From assembly GCA_903824575.1 (NCBI GenBank), contig CAIJXJ010000087.1, forward strand, positions 27,615-91,614: a DNA stretch of 64,000 nt, written 5' to 3'. The notes beneath the pieces are model-generated. The model saw only the letters and a program-made list of their open reading frames with translations, did no database searches and had not been told where the DNA came from. The translations under genes and the position numbers were made by a program. The stretch comes from an uncultured Methylobacillus sp. GTDB taxonomy: Bacteria; Pseudomonadota; Gammaproteobacteria; Burkholderiales; Methylophilaceae. This document shows, piece after piece, positions 36,251 to 46,505 of this stretch; position 1 is the first letter of the stretch, and the number at the start of each line of letters is the position of its first letter.

Positions 36251-37063
36251 ATGGGTATTGACCCCGTAACGCAACATCTTGATGCCATGGCGGCATTGGC
36301 CTCCACGCTTGCCGGGCACCTATCCGAACATGAGGTGCGCTTTCTGGGCCTCTGCGCCATGACCTTGCCACCCGAACTTGGCGAAGTTCTGGAAATTGGC
36401 TGCTTCAAAGGAAAGTCCACAACCCTGCTGGCAAAGTCGGTGGCCCTGGCCGGCGGACACCGGGTGGTCGCAGTCGATCCGCTGAACTTCCCATCGGTCA
36501 CCGACCCTGAGCACAGCCAACCTGAGAACTTACCAGCCGAATTCCGTGCCACCTTGGAAGCCAACGGCATTCAGGATCGTGTGGAGTTTCATCAGATGAC
36601 CTCTCAAGCCCTTGCCCCCAACTGGGATCGTCCTCTGCGCCTGCTGTGGATTGATGGCGACCACACCTACGCAGGGGCCATGTCGGATGTCGAATTGTTT
36701 GCTAAGCATCTCGCGACTGGAGCAATCATTGCCATCCATGATGTCCTGCATGGCTGCGACGGGCCGATTCGCGCCTTCTGCGAGCGCGTCCTGCTATCCG
36801 ACGAGTTCGGTCCCTGTGGCGTGTGCGGATCGATCGGATGGGCACAACGTGTCGATCCGAAGACTGCCCGCAAATTTGCCACACAGAAATTGCGTCTCTA
36901 CACCAGGCTATCGCGACTCATCCCGTTCGTCGCGCTTCACCGCACGCCTGGCGAGGTTGGTCCAAGAACCTACAAACTGTTCAAGGCCCTGGTCCCTCAC
37001 GGCGGGGTAGATCCCGTTGCCTGGCAGAACGAAATTCGGCAACACCTGGAACATGGCAACTGA
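36251..37063 (+). CDS. class I SAM-dependent methyltransferase in the LPS cluster
   Basis: A 270-residue methyltransferase of the Methyltransf_24 type. Motif I is VLEIGCFKGKSTTLLA (about 46-61), the acidic ribose-binding residue is in VVAVDPLNF, and LLWIDGDHTYAGAMSDVELF is a hallmark of this group, with IAIHDVLHG after it. The C-terminal part (about 195-270) is basic. A substrate in cell-surface sugar synthesis is inferred only from the neighbours. No clear ribosome binding site decides the start. Confidence 0.78.
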   Translation: MGIDPVTQHLDAMAALASTLAGHLSEHEVRFLGLCAMTLPPELGEVLEIGCFKGKSTTLLAKSVALAGGHRVVAVDPLNFPSVTDPEHSQPENLPAEFRATLEANGIQDRVEFHQMTSQALAPNWDRPLRLLWIDGDHTYAGAMSDVELFAKHLATGAIIAIHDVLHGCDGPIRAFCERVLLSDEFGPCGVCGSIGWAQRVDPKTARKFATQKLRLYTRLSRLIPFVALHRTPGEVGPRTYKLFKALVPHGGVDPVAWQNEIRQHLEHGN

Positions 37064-37103
37064 TAGGTGGCGCCATTAAATTGATTGGCCTCACGTTTCG
37101 TCC

Positions 37104-37880
37104 ATGACCAACACCCTCTCCGTCATCATCATCACCAAGAACGAGGCGCTCAACATTCGTGCCTGCCTGGAGTCCGTATCCTGGGCCGATGAAATCATCG
37201 TGGTCGATTCTGGCAGCGGGGACGAGACCGTTGCCATCTGCCGTGAATTTACACGACGCGTCTATAGCCATGACTGGCCAGGCTTTGGCCCGCAGAAGAA
37301 TCGTGCCCTGGATTATGCCAGCGGGGATTGGGTGCTTTCTCTGGATGCGGATGAACAAGTGACACCCGCGTTGCGGGCCGATATTCAAAACGCCATGCAG
37401 AACGGCCGGGACGCCTATGAAATCCCCCGCCTATCGAGCTTTTGTGGTCGCGACATCCTTCACTCCGGCTGGCGTCCGGACTACGTGACGAGATTGTTCA
37501 AACGGGTCAAAGGCCGATTCTCGGATGATCTGGTGCATGAACGGGTCATCGTCAGTGGAAACACAGGTCGCCTGCAACACTCGCTATTGCATGAGTCGAT
37601 TCGGGATGCGGAGGACCTGCTGGCCAAGATCAATCAGTATTCGACCGCCAGTGCAATCATGCTGTATGACAAGAACCGCACATCCTCCCTGAAGCAGGCG
37701 ATTGCTCACGCCCTATGGGCCTTTCTGCGCAGCTATATTCTGCGCGCGGGCTTTCTCGACGGACGCATGGGTTTCATGCTGGCGGTATCGACTGCCGAAA
37801 ACACTTATTACCGCTACATCAAATTGATGCTGCTGACGAACAAAAATCAGGCGCATGCCAAAAACCATTCACATCATTGA
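37104..37880 (+). CDS. family 2 glycosyltransferase, WaaE/KdtX-like
   Basis: A 258-residue GT2 enzyme: LSVIIITKNEALNIRACLESVSWADEIIVVDSGSGDETV, then KNRALDYASGDWVLSLDADEQV with the DAD metal motif, and GWRPDYVTRLFKRVKGRFSDDLVHERV. This resembles WaaE/KdtX enzymes that add glucose to LPS inner-core heptose. A hydrophobic C-terminal segment may attach it to the membrane. Its 3' end overlaps the next gene by 26 nt. Confidence 0.86.
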   Translation: MTNTLSVIIITKNEALNIRACLESVSWADEIIVVDSGSGDETVAICREFTRRVYSHDWPGFGPQKNRALDYASGDWVLSLDADEQVTPALRADIQNAMQNGRDAYEIPRLSSFCGRDILHSGWRPDYVTRLFKRVKGRFSDDLVHERVIVSGNTGRLQHSLLHESIRDAEDLLAKINQYSTASAIMLYDKNRTSSLKQAIAHALWAFLRSYILRAGFLDGRMGFMLAVSTAENTYYRYIKLMLLTNKNQAHAKNHSHH

Positions 37881-38997
37881 GCCAACACTGAGCAATGAAG
37901 CCGGACACTGTTTCAGCTTCATCAGTGCACTGTGCCGGGCCAATACGGAATCCTTCACACTCTGTTTGTGGACCGGCCGTCAGGCGCGGCTCTTATTTGC
38001 AGAAAAGAACATCCGGATCAGGCCATATTTCTATCGGAAAATTCGACGTCTGCAAGCTTATTTCCTGTACAGACAACTGCTGGCGACGCCTGACCGGATT
38101 TTCATCTCGACGGCCGGGCGCACCGACTTGCTGTTGCTCAACTGGGCCGCCAGGGGCGTTGTGCCGCCCAAAAAAACCTATCTCTATTTTCACTGGTTCA
38201 AGTCAGATGCCAAAAAAATTGAACAACTGAAGGCGCTCGCACTCCGGCAACCTAACCTGGAAATCCTTGGCCCCACGCCCTCGGTCGTCAAGGCCTTTGC
38301 GGATGCCGGCTTCAAGCATACTCGCGTCGTCCCCTACCCGGTTTTAAAACGGGAAGTTCCCGCCCCGACAGAAGCAGGCACATTCAGGCACTTGCTTTAT
38401 GCAGGAGCCGCCAGACGCGACAAGGGCTTTTCTCAGGTAGTCGACCTGGTAGCCTGTTTGCAGGATCAGGGCCTGCAAATCGCAGTCACATTACAGACCT
38501 CGTCAGAGCATTATGGGAAATACGACCCCGGCACCCAGGCAGACATTCAGCGCCTGCAAGGCATCCATTATCCGTTCCTTAAAATCAGCCCGGAAACCCT
38601 TGGGCTACAAGAATACGTAGCCCTGTTCGAGGGCGCGATTTGTCTTCAACTCTATGATCCGGCAGACTTTTCGGATCGGGTCAGCGGGGTGACTCTGGAT
38701 GCCTTCGCAGCCGGCTGCCCGGTTGTGGCACGGTCTGGAACTTGGATCGCCAACATGGTGCTGCGCTTCGATGCCGGAGTGGTGGTAGACGACACCTCAG
38801 CCCCGACGGTGCTGTCTGCAGTTGACAACATCCTGCACGACTATGCACGCTACCAGATGAATTCAAGTATGGCAGGCAATCTCCTGCAACAGGAAAACAG
38901 TGCAGACACCCTGTTCGGGATACTGGCAGAAGACCGGCCTGACGCCGAGGCACCATTAACATCACCAAGCAGCAAACATCCGGGAACCATGTCATGA
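37855..38997 (+). CDS. GT4-like glycosyltransferase
   Basis: A 380-residue protein with a GT-B look. The N-terminal half begins IHIIEPTLSNEAGHCFSF, with HWFKSD in the middle. The C-terminal half has LLYAGAARRDKGFSQVVDLV and SGVTLDAFAAGCPVVA, which correspond to the donor-binding part of GT4 enzymes. The last 25 residues look disordered. It overlaps the GT2 gene upstream by 26 nt and waaL by 4 nt. Sugar specificity is unknown. Confidence 0.72.
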   Translation: MPKTIHIIEPTLSNEAGHCFSFISALCRANTESFTLCLWTGRQARLLFAEKNIRIRPYFYRKIRRLQAYFLYRQLLATPDRIFISTAGRTDLLLLNWAARGVVPPKKTYLYFHWFKSDAKKIEQLKALALRQPNLEILGPTPSVVKAFADAGFKHTRVVPYPVLKREVPAPTEAGTFRHLLYAGAARRDKGFSQVVDLVACLQDQGLQIAVTLQTSSEHYGKYDPGTQADIQRLQGIHYPFLKISPETLGLQEYVALFEGAICLQLYDPADFSDRVSGVTLDAFAAGCPVVARSGTWIANMVLRFDAGVVVDDTSAPTVLSAVDNILHDYARYQMNSSMAGNLLQQENSADTLFGILAEDRPDAEAPLTSPSSKHPGTMS

Positions 38998-40250
38998 ATC
39001 TCACCCCATTTTTCAATCTGGCGGCAAAATATGTGCTGGTGGCGGCGGCCTTCTCCCTGGCTTTGCCGACCGCATGGATCAGCCTGCTGATGGCATTGTT
39101 TCTTGTTTTCTGGGTACTGTCCGGCCAGTTTCATCAGAAGTGGGAGCGAGTACGGACCAACCCGGCGGCATTGGCGGCTATTGCACTATTCGCCCTGTAT
39201 GGCATTGGCCTCTTATACACCCCGGTTCCTGGCCAGGTCGCGCTTCAATTCTGGAGCAAGTACCACAAGATCCTGTATATCCCGCTGGCCATCAGCCTGC
39301 TTGACGATGAACTCTGGCGCAGGCGGGCGGCTGATGCATTTTTCTGGGGCATGCTGCTGGTACTGGCCATCTCCTATCTGAATTGGCTGGGCTGGTACCC
39401 GCAACATCACTGGGCCGCACAGCTTAAAAATTTTTCCGATCAGGGCTATTCCGTCTTCAAGGGCCGCATCGCGCAAAACATCTTCATGGCCTTCACCGCT
39501 TACCTGGCCGTGGACAGGGCTTGCCGCGACACCCCACGACGCTGGTTATGGGCCGGGATTGCCCTGCTAGCTGCGGCCAATGTGCTGTTTCTGGTAAATG
39601 GTCGTACCGGGCAGCTCATCCTGCCGATCTTGGGCTTCTGGTTCCTGTGGAAATATCTGGGGCGACGCGTCACCCTGATCGCAGGCATGGTGCTGGTGAC
39701 GACCGGTGCGCTCGCATTTCAATACGGAAGCTCTCATCAGATCAGGATGTTCCAGATCGAACAGGAAATTCAGCAACACAATTCCCGGTCGACCAATCAA
39801 ACCTCATCAGGGCAACGCCTGGAGTTCTACCGCAACACGCTGGAGATCACTCTGGAGCGACCCTGGTTTGGCTGGGGTACCGGCAGTTTCAATACTGTCT
39901 ATCCCGAGCACGTGCGCAAAAAAGGATACGAATTTCCAAACGTCAGCAACCCTCACAACGAATACCTGCTGACCAGCATGCAGCTAGGCCTCACGGGGCT
40001 CGCAACATTGCTGTTCATGGGCTGGCGCCAGTGGCGCAGCGGCCGTGAGATTGGTGGCGTTTATGGCCAGCATTTGCAGGCCTTGATCCTGACGATAGGG
40101 ATCGGAGCGCTATTCAACTCGTTGCTGATGGACGCCAGCGAAGGGAAATTCTTCTGCCTGATGGCCGGCATCTACCTGAGCGCATGGTGCGGCACGGACG
40201 CACCAGCGCCGGTTGAAAATAAAGATCCGGATCACCATGGGGCAGCATAA
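38994..40250 (+). CDS. waaL: O-antigen ligase-like polymerase (WaaL)
   Basis: A 418-residue integral membrane protein with about ten to twelve hydrophobic segments and one large periplasmic loop (about 240-335). The loop has RLEFYRNTLEITLERPWFGWGTGSFNTVY and SNPHNEYLLTSMQLG, the Wzy_C/WaaL signature with the catalytic-type histidine in PHNEY. It would join O-antigen to lipid A-core on the periplasmic face. Its neighbours are core transferases; O-antigen polymerase genes are not visible nearby. Confidence 0.88.
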   Translation: MNLTPFFNLAAKYVLVAAAFSLALPTAWISLLMALFLVFWVLSGQFHQKWERVRTNPAALAAIALFALYGIGLLYTPVPGQVALQFWSKYHKILYIPLAISLLDDELWRRRAADAFFWGMLLVLAISYLNWLGWYPQHHWAAQLKNFSDQGYSVFKGRIAQNIFMAFTAYLAVDRACRDTPRRWLWAGIALLAAANVLFLVNGRTGQLILPILGFWFLWKYLGRRVTLIAGMVLVTTGALAFQYGSSHQIRMFQIEQEIQQHNSRSTNQTSSGQRLEFYRNTLEITLERPWFGWGTGSFNTVYPEHVRKKGYEFPNVSNPHNEYLLTSMQLGLTGLATLLFMGWRQWRSGREIGGVYGQHLQALILTIGIGALFNSLLMDASEGKFFCLMAGIYLSAWCGTDAPAPVENKDPDHHGAA

Positions 40251-41259
40251 GACCCTCGCCATCCAATTCAAATACCTGGGTGACGCCGTCATCCTCACGC
40301 CGGCACTGAAAGCACTGAAAGCGCAATGGCCTGAAGACGAACTGCAGGTGTTAGTGGCGGCAGAAATCGCGCCCTTGCTGGACAACCTGCCCTGGATCAC
40401 CCGGGTCTGGGCCATGCCACGTACACGAGGACGCGCCCGACTGAAGCAATCCTGGCCTTTCGTACAGGCCTTGCGCCAGGAACATTTTGATCGCTGCGTC
40501 GATTTTGGCGGCAACGACAGAGGCGCACTGTTAAGCCGTCTCTCTGGGGCGCCGGTCAGGCTGGGCACCGTTGGCGGCGAGTATGCCAGCCTGCTGCAAA
40601 GATTCTGCTACAGCCAGTGCGCACCCCGTTCGCACACCGCCATCTCCTATTTCGATGCCCATTTCGAATTACTGTCGGCGTGGGGCATTGTACGGCCGCA
40701 ATCTTTGTCGCTCGAAATCGGCTGCAACCCGCGAGACAGTGACGCCGCGGCAAAATTAGTACCGCCTGGCGCGATTATTTGCCATATTGCCACCTCCCAG
40801 GCCAAGAAGGAGTGGCCGCTTGTGCATTGGCAGGCGCTGCACCATCTGGCGCAACAGGCCGGTCTGAAGCTTGTCTTTTCGTCGGGCAACAGTGTGCGTG
40901 AGCGTCAACTGCTCACGGATCTCGAAGCATTGTTACCGGACGCTCTCATGTTGCCGCAGATAAACGATCTGAATCTGTTTCTGAATGTGTTGAAATTGGC
41001 CAGGCTGGTCATCTCTGGCGATACCGGGCCGCTGCATTTTGCTGCCGGTCTGGGAGTCCCGGTGCTGGGCATTTTTGGCGTGGACAATTCTCTGCGTGAA
41101 GTGGCACCAATTTATCATGCGCATCAACTGGTCAAAGCCAGTCATTGCGCCTGCGGCCATGAGTTTCCCTATTGCCAACAGGCAGTATCTTGCATGAGCA
41201 GCATTGCGCCTGCCGCCGTATTCGCAAGACTTAACACTTTAATTGGAAACAACAGCTGA
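40237..41259 (+). CDS. family 9 glycosyltransferase (heptosyltransferase-like)
   Basis: A 340-residue GT9 enzyme starting at the ATG at 40237 inside the waaL end (14-nt overlap). It has LAIQFKYLGDAVILTPALKALKAQWP, ICHIATSQAKKEWPLVHWQAL and ISGDTGPLHFAAGLGVPVLGIFG, as in WaaC/WaaQ-like heptosyltransferases. A cysteine-rich CACGHEFPYCQQAVSC segment lies near the end. It probably adds a third core heptose or related sugar. It converges with priA. Confidence 0.86.
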   Translation: MGQHKTLAIQFKYLGDAVILTPALKALKAQWPEDELQVLVAAEIAPLLDNLPWITRVWAMPRTRGRARLKQSWPFVQALRQEHFDRCVDFGGNDRGALLSRLSGAPVRLGTVGGEYASLLQRFCYSQCAPRSHTAISYFDAHFELLSAWGIVRPQSLSLEIGCNPRDSDAAAKLVPPGAIICHIATSQAKKEWPLVHWQALHHLAQQAGLKLVFSSGNSVRERQLLTDLEALLPDALMLPQINDLNLFLNVLKLARLVISGDTGPLHFAAGLGVPVLGIFGVDNSLREVAPIYHAHQLVKASHCACGHEFPYCQQAVSCMSSIAPAAVFARLNTLIGNNS

Positions 41260-41277
41260 TCGTAAGCCCCCTAAGCT

Positions 41278-43470
41278 TTAATAGTCGAGAGGATCCACGT
41301 CTACCGACCAGCGCACCCTGTTGGCCTGCGGCATCCCACGCAGCAGCGGCACCCAGGCTTGCAAAAACTGTTGCAAGGACGTGCGCGAGTTGGCCTGAAT
41401 CAACAAATGTTCACGCTCCATACCCTTGAGGCGCTCCATCGAGGGGCGTATCGGATCGTAAACCGTGACCTGTTCAGAAAATCCGCTGGCAGCCGCCTGC
41501 GCACGGGCCATGAATGACCTTACCGGTTCGTATTCAACCGCCTCAGCGCGCAACAAAGCTTCATGGCAATAGGGAGGAAAATGGGCAAGCCGGCGCTCCT
41601 CCAGAAGACTCGCAGCATACTCAGCATAGTCATGTTTCTGCAGCGCCTGAAACAGCAGGTGATCCGGGAAATTGGTCTGGATCAATACCTCTCCCGGCTT
41701 CTCGGCACGCCCTGCCCTCCCCGCCACCTGCATCAATTGGGCGAACAGGCGTTCTGCCGCCCGGAAATCCGGACTGAACAGGGCGCTGTCGGTATCGACC
41801 ACCCCAACCAGAGTCAAATTGGGAAAATCGTGCCCCTTGGCCAGCATTTGAGTGCCGATCAGGATATCTACCTCATTGGCATGCACCTGCGCCGTCATGT
41901 CACGGATAGCGTCCTTACGCCGCATGCTGTCACGATCCACCCTGAGAATCCTGGCTTCGGGCAACCGCTCCGCCATCACCTCCTCCAGGCGCTGCGTGCC
42001 GTGACCTGTAGGGTGCAGATCGGGATTGCCACAACTGGGGCATTGTGGCGGGATATGCTGCTCTAGGCCGCAATGATGGCAGCGCAAGCGCCGCTGCCGC
42101 AAATGCACCACCAGGCGCGCCGAACAACGCGTGCATGGCGCCACCCAGGCACAACTGCTGCATAGCAGTACCGGTGAATAGCCACGTCGATTGATAAACA
42201 GCAGGCTCTGCTCGCCGCGTTGAAAACGCTGTTTGATGGCCTCCAGAAGCGGTGCCGAAACACCGTCTTCGATGGACAACCGACGCGTATCGATACAGTG
42301 AATATGTGGCAGCGCTGCGCTATCAACCGCGCGTTGACCTAGCCTCAACAACCCGTAGCGTCCTGCCTCTGCATTCTGCCAACTCTCCAGCGAAGGCGTA
42401 GCGGAACCGAGCAACACCGGCACGCCTCCCATCTTGCCACGCATGATGGCAACATCTCGCGCCGAGTAGCGCATGCCATCCTGCTGCTTGTAGGAAGCAT
42501 CGTGCTCCTCATCGACGATAATGATGACCGGGTGAGCCAGCGGCGTGAATACCGACAGTCGGGTACCGATGATGATGCGCGCCTCGCCGTTCTGTGCGCG
42601 CAGCCAACCATGCAAGCGCTCACTCTCATTCATCTGACTGTGCAGCATGACAATGGCCAAATGGGGAAAGCGCAACTGAAAGCGCGCCTCCAGTTGCGGC
42701 GTGAGGTTAATCTCAGGCACCAGCACCAGCGCCTGCGCATCTGCCCCCAGCAGCAGGCTATCGAGCAAGCGCATGTAGACCTCAGTTTTGCCGCTACCGG
42801 TGATGCCATACAGCAGCCACACGCGGAAGCCAGCTGCGCCAGCCATAATCTGGTCAACGCAGCTTTTTTGCTCCGCGTTGAGACAAGGCGCAGGAACGGG
42901 GGCGATCGGCAGCGCAGCAATAGTGCCGGCCTCGACCTCAAGGGTTTCTATCCAACCGTCCTTCAACAACTGCCGCACCAGCGGACGCCAACCGGCGGCA
43001 ACATTAGTCAATGCTGCGGCATCCAACCCGTCCGTCTGTTGCAAGACGGACAACAACTTTTTTTTCACGCTGGCCCGCGCCGGAACGGTCTCAGCCGCCG
43101 CCTGCCCGCTAGCGGTCATCCGGTAAACGGTACGCGTGGGCAAACTAACAGACTCTCCCACGCGCAGTCGCGAAGGCAGCACAGAAAGCAAGGTTTGTCC
43201 GATCGGATGATGGTAGTAACTGGCGCAGAACTTGAGCAGTTTGATCGCAGCAACCGGCAGCGGAGATTCATCGACAAAAGCCTGCTCTATTGATTTCAAG
43301 CGAGGGCCGGAAAACTCGGAGGACTCCACGCGCGCCATGACGATACCAATCACGCGTCTGCGTCCAAACGGCACCAGCACGCGCTGGCCAACAGCGACGC
43401 CACTGCCGGTATCCCGATAATCAAACAGGGTGGCAAGCGGAACGTCGAGTGCGACGCGGAGGATAGTCAT
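41278..43470 (-). CDS. priA: primosomal helicase PriA
   Basis: Restarts replication at stalled forks by loading the replicative helicase. The 730-residue protein has an N-terminal DNA-binding domain (VALDVPLATLFDYRD), Walker A in YGITGSGKTEVYMRLLD, DEEH in IIIVDEEHDASYKQQ, GSATPSLES, and the zinc cysteines CSSCAWVAPCTRC and CHHCG to CPSCGNPDL. Motif V/VI regions IGTQMLAKGHDFPN and VAGRAGRAEKPG are intact. It is transcribed alone, convergent with the LPS cluster and divergent from argS. Confidence 0.97.
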   Translation of the reverse strand: MTILRVALDVPLATLFDYRDTGSGVAVGQRVLVPFGRRRVIGIVMARVESSEFSGPRLKSIEQAFVDESPLPVAAIKLLKFCASYYHHPIGQTLLSVLPSRLRVGESVSLPTRTVYRMTASGQAAAETVPARASVKKKLLSVLQQTDGLDAAALTNVAAGWRPLVRQLLKDGWIETLEVEAGTIAALPIAPVPAPCLNAEQKSCVDQIMAGAAGFRVWLLYGITGSGKTEVYMRLLDSLLLGADAQALVLVPEINLTPQLEARFQLRFPHLAIVMLHSQMNESERLHGWLRAQNGEARIIIGTRLSVFTPLAHPVIIIVDEEHDASYKQQDGMRYSARDVAIMRGKMGGVPVLLGSATPSLESWQNAEAGRYGLLRLGQRAVDSAALPHIHCIDTRRLSIEDGVSAPLLEAIKQRFQRGEQSLLFINRRGYSPVLLCSSCAWVAPCTRCSARLVVHLRQRRLRCHHCGLEQHIPPQCPSCGNPDLHPTGHGTQRLEEVMAERLPEARILRVDRDSMRRKDAIRDMTAQVHANEVDILIGTQMLAKGHDFPNLTLVGVVDTDSALFSPDFRAAERLFAQLMQVAGRAGRAEKPGEVLIQTNFPDHLLFQALQKHDYAEYAASLLEERRLAHFPPYCHEALLRAEAVEYEPVRSFMARAQAAASGFSEQVTVYDPIRPSMERLKGMEREHLLIQANSRTSLQQFLQAWVPLLRGMPQANRVRWSVDVDPLDY

Positions 43471-43571
43471 CGTAACCTTGAATCTGCACGTTATTGAGTG
43501 TGCTCGTTATTGCAATGCAGTTAAGCTTGGAAACCGCTAAAATAGCGCTTTTTCAAGTCACACCCATCGCT

Positions 43572-45230
43572 TTGAAAGCACATCTTACCGAATTACTGAT
43601 GCTGGCGGCAAAAGCCGTTGCTCCCGACCAGGCCGATTTATCCCTGCTTCTGGAACGCCCAAAATCGGCCGAACATGGCGATTTCGCCACCAACCTGGCG
43701 ATGACGCTGGCACGAACCCTCAAGCAAAATCCGCGCGTGATTGCCGAGAATCTGATCCGCGCACTGCCAACCTCGCCCTATGTTGCCAAGACCGAAATCG
43801 CCGGCGCCGGATTCATCAATTTTTATCTGAGTCCTGCTGCCAAGCATGCCGTGATTGAACGGATTCTAGCGCAGGGAGCCGCCTGGGGACATTGCAATGA
43901 CGGTCAGGGACGCCGTGTTCAAGTTGAATTTGTCTCGGCCAACCCGACCGGACCGCTCCATGTCGGCCATGGCCGCGGCGCGGCGGTGGGTGACTGTCTC
44001 GCCCGCCTGCTGGGCGCGACAGGCTGGAACGTCACACGCGAATTCTATTACAACGATGCCGGAGCTCAGATCGACAACCTCACCCTGTCGGTACAGTGCC
44101 GCTGCAAAGGCCTGACCCCGGAAGATCCAACCTGGCCCGAGAATGGCTACCGTGGCGACTACATCACAGACGTCGCTCGATCCTATATGGCGCAGGAGGC
44201 CGTGGCAGCCGATGACAGGCAGGTCAGGGGCGCCGGCGACCCGGAAGACATGGCGGCCATCCGTGCCTTTGCTGTCGCCTATCTGCGGCGCGAGCAGGAT
44301 CTGGACCTGCGCGCCTTCGACGTCCACTTTGACATCTATTCGCTCGAATCAGCCCTCTACAGCGAAGGCAAGGTCGAACAAACCGTACACGATCTGGTTT
44401 CCAGCGGCCATACCTACGAACAGGATGACGCACTGTGGTTGCGCACAACTGAATTCGGTGACGACAAGGATCGCGTGATGAAAAAGCGCGATGGCGGCTA
44501 TACCTATTTTGTGCCGGATGTGGCCTATCATGTCGACAAATGGCAACGTGGCTTCGAGCGCGTCATTAACGAACAGGGCGCCGACCACCACAGCACCATT
44601 ACCCGCGTGCGTGCCGGCCTGCAGGCACTCGACATCGGCATCCCACAAGGCTGGCCGGATTACGTGTTGCACCAGATGGTGACGGTGATGCGTGGCGGCG
44701 AAGAAGTCAAGATTTCCAAGCGCGCCGGCAGTTATGTCACCTTACGCGACCTGATCGATGAAGTGGGATTGGACGCCACGCGCTACTTCCTGGCGGCGCG
44801 CCGGGCAGACTCACAACTGATCTTCGATATTGACCTGGCGCGCGCGCATACCAATGACAATCCGGTGTATTACATCCAGTACGCCCATGCCCGCATCTGC
44901 AGCGTGCTGGCCGAATGGGGGGGCGACACGACGACCCTCGCCACAGCCGACCTGTCACCGCTGCAACTACCGCATGAGTTGAACTTGTTGCAACGCCTGT
45001 CGGAATTTCCGGAAACAGTGCAGAATGCCGCACGGGAACTCTCTCCCCATCTGATTGCCTATTACCTCAAGGATCTGGCAGGCGATTTGCATAGCTATTA
45101 CAATGCCGAAAAATTTCTGGTCGATGACGAAACGGTCAAACTGGCGCGTCTTGCCCTGGTGACCGCCGCCCGTCACGCCCTCTACAATGGGCTTCAATTG
45201 CTGGGTGTCAGTGCTCCGCAAAAAATGTGA
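43572..45230 (+). CDS. argS: arginyl-tRNA synthetase
   Basis: Charges tRNA-Arg. It has the Rossmann signature [18 protein letters not shown] (HVGH) and the KMSKS-like [13 protein letters not shown]; the C-terminal anticodon-binding domain ends with [10 protein letters not shown]. The start is uncertain. The TTG at 43572 gives 552 residues and lines up with the usual N-terminal helix (LKAHLTELL), and a TAAAAT box at 43538-43543 upstream could be the -10. Earlier starts at 43494 or 43515 would place the N-terminus across that box. No clear ribosome binding site was found for any of these. Confidence 0.93.
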   Translation: MKAHLTELLMLAAKAVAPDQADLSLLLERPKSAEHGDFATNLAMTLARTLKQNPRVIAENLIRALPTSPYVAKTEIAGAGFINFYLSPAAKHAVIERILAQGAAWGHCNDGQGRRVQVEFVSANPTGPLHVGHGRGAAVGDCLARLLGATGWNVTREFYYNDAGAQIDNLTLSVQCRCKGLTPEDPTWPENGYRGDYITDVARSYMAQEAVAADDRQVRGAGDPEDMAAIRAFAVAYLRREQDLDLRAFDVHFDIYSLESALYSEGKVEQTVHDLVSSGHTYEQDDALWLRTTEFGDDKDRVMKKRDGGYTYFVPDVAYHVDKWQRGFERVINEQGADHHSTITRVRAGLQALDIGIPQGWPDYVLHQMVTVMRGGEEVKISKRAGSYVTLRDLIDEVGLDATRYFLAARRADSQLIFDIDLARAHTNDNPVYYIQYAHARICSVLAEWGGDTTTLATADLSPLQLPHELNLLQRLSEFPETVQNAARELSPHLIAYYLKDLAGDLHSYYNAEKFLVDDETVKLARLALVTAARHALYNGLQLLGVSAPQKM

Positions 45231-45856
45231 ATGAGAATATGACACGCGATTACAAACCAAGCCCGCAGAAATCAAAGCCAGCAGGCGGTGGCAGCCTGCT
45301 GATGACGGGACTTCTGATCGGACTCATCGTGGGTATCGGCGTTTCTGTTGGCGTCGCCATCTTCGTCAAGGGCGGGGTCAGTCCTTTTGTCGCCCGCGAC
45401 ACCTCAGCATCCCATCCAGAAGCCGGACCCAAGGGTGACGCGCTACCAATCAAACCCGCGACGGAAACTGCGGAAGCCAAGGCGCCAGCCAAACCACGCT
45501 TTGACTTTTACACCATACTGCCGGGTAGCGAGAGCCCGGTCACGGAGCAGGAAATCAAGCAGGCCAAGGCAGGCGATCAAAAGTCCACCCCCAAGGCCGG
45601 CAGCGAGAATTATTACTTGCAAGTTGGAGCATTTCAGACCGAGCAAGAAGCCGACAACATGAAGGCAAAACTTGCGCTACTGGGGCTCGATACCGTGGTA
45701 CAAACCGCCACCGTACCAGACAAAGGTGTATGGCATCGCGTCCGCGTAGGACCGTTCACTGAACTCGACCAGATTGCCAACGCTCGCACTGAACTGACCA
45801 AGAATGGCTTCAAGGTTGACCTGATCAAGATACAAAACAACGTCCCAGACCAATAA
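45227..45856 (+). CDS. SPOR-domain membrane protein (FtsN-like)
   Basis: A 209-residue protein with a short cytoplasmic start, one membrane helix (about 24-48, [19 protein letters not shown]), an Ala/Pro/Lys-rich linker and a C-terminal SPOR domain (about 128-205: [22 protein letters not shown]...[12 protein letters not shown]). SPOR domains bind denuded septal peptidoglycan, so a cell-division role is likely. The GTG start overlaps the argS stop by 4 nt; an ATG 12 nt later is an alternative. argS-SPOR-dsbA is a common betaproteobacterial order. Confidence 0.88.
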   Translation: MNENMTRDYKPSPQKSKPAGGGSLLMTGLLIGLIVGIGVSVGVAIFVKGGVSPFVARDTSASHPEAGPKGDALPIKPATETAEAKAPAKPRFDFYTILPGSESPVTEQEIKQAKAGDQKSTPKAGSENYYLQVGAFQTEQEADNMKAKLALLGLDTVVQTATVPDKGVWHRVRVGPFTELDQIANARTELTKNGFKVDLIKIQNNVPDQ

Positions 45857-45869
45857 AAAGGAGTTCCTC

Positions 45870-46505
45870 ATGAAATCGCTTGTTACCGCTTTTTTCCTGC
45901 TATTTGCCGTCAGCGCCGGCGCCGCCGATCCGCAGGCGGGCTTCGAATATCAGCAAACCCAGCAGACCATCCCAACCGAAAATCCGGCCAAGATCGAGGT
46001 GATCGAATTGTTCTGGTACGGATGTCCGCATTGTAACGTCCTGGAACCATACTTGGCTGCCTGGGTCAAGAAACTGCCCAAGGATGTCGAATTCAAGCGC
46101 ATTCCTGCCATTGCCCGCCCCGACTGGGCACCAGCCGCCAAGGCCTATTTCGCTCTGGAAGCACTGGGCCTGACGGAGAAACTGCACGGCGCCCTGTTTG
46201 AAGCCATTCACAAGCAAAAAGTCGTCAACCCTAGCGATGAAGCGGCGCTTGCCGACTGGATCACCAAGCAAAGCGGCCTCGACAAGAAAAAGGTCGACGA
46301 GGTATTCAAGTCCTTTTCGATCAACACCAAGATGATGCGAGCCTCCCAAGTGTTCCGTACCTCTGGCGCCACCGGTGTGCCGACCCTCATCATCGAGGGC
46401 AGCACCTGGACATCCAGTTCAATTGCCGGCGGCAATGAAGAGGCGCTAAAAGTGACCGATTTCCTGATCCAGAAGGTGCGCGCAGAAAAGTCCGCCAGAC
46501 ACTGA
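45870..46505 (+). CDS. dsbA: periplasmic thiol:disulfide interchange protein DsbA
   Basis: Introduces disulfides into exported proteins. The 211-residue precursor has a signal peptide (about 1-19, ending GAA) and the catalytic motif in FWYGCPHCNVLEP (CPHC). The cis-proline loop is in TSGATGVPTLIIEG. An AAAAGGAG ribosome binding site lies before the ATG. The SPOR gene is 13 nt upstream and the SDR gene overlaps by 1 nt. Confidence 0.95.
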   Translation: MKSLVTAFFLLFAVSAGAADPQAGFEYQQTQQTIPTENPAKIEVIELFWYGCPHCNVLEPYLAAWVKKLPKDVEFKRIPAIARPDWAPAAKAYFALEALGLTEKLHGALFEAIHKQKVVNPSDEAALADWITKQSGLDKKKVDEVFKSFSINTKMMRASQVFRTSGATGVPTLIIEGSTWTSSSIAGGNEEALKVTDFLIQKVRAEKSARH

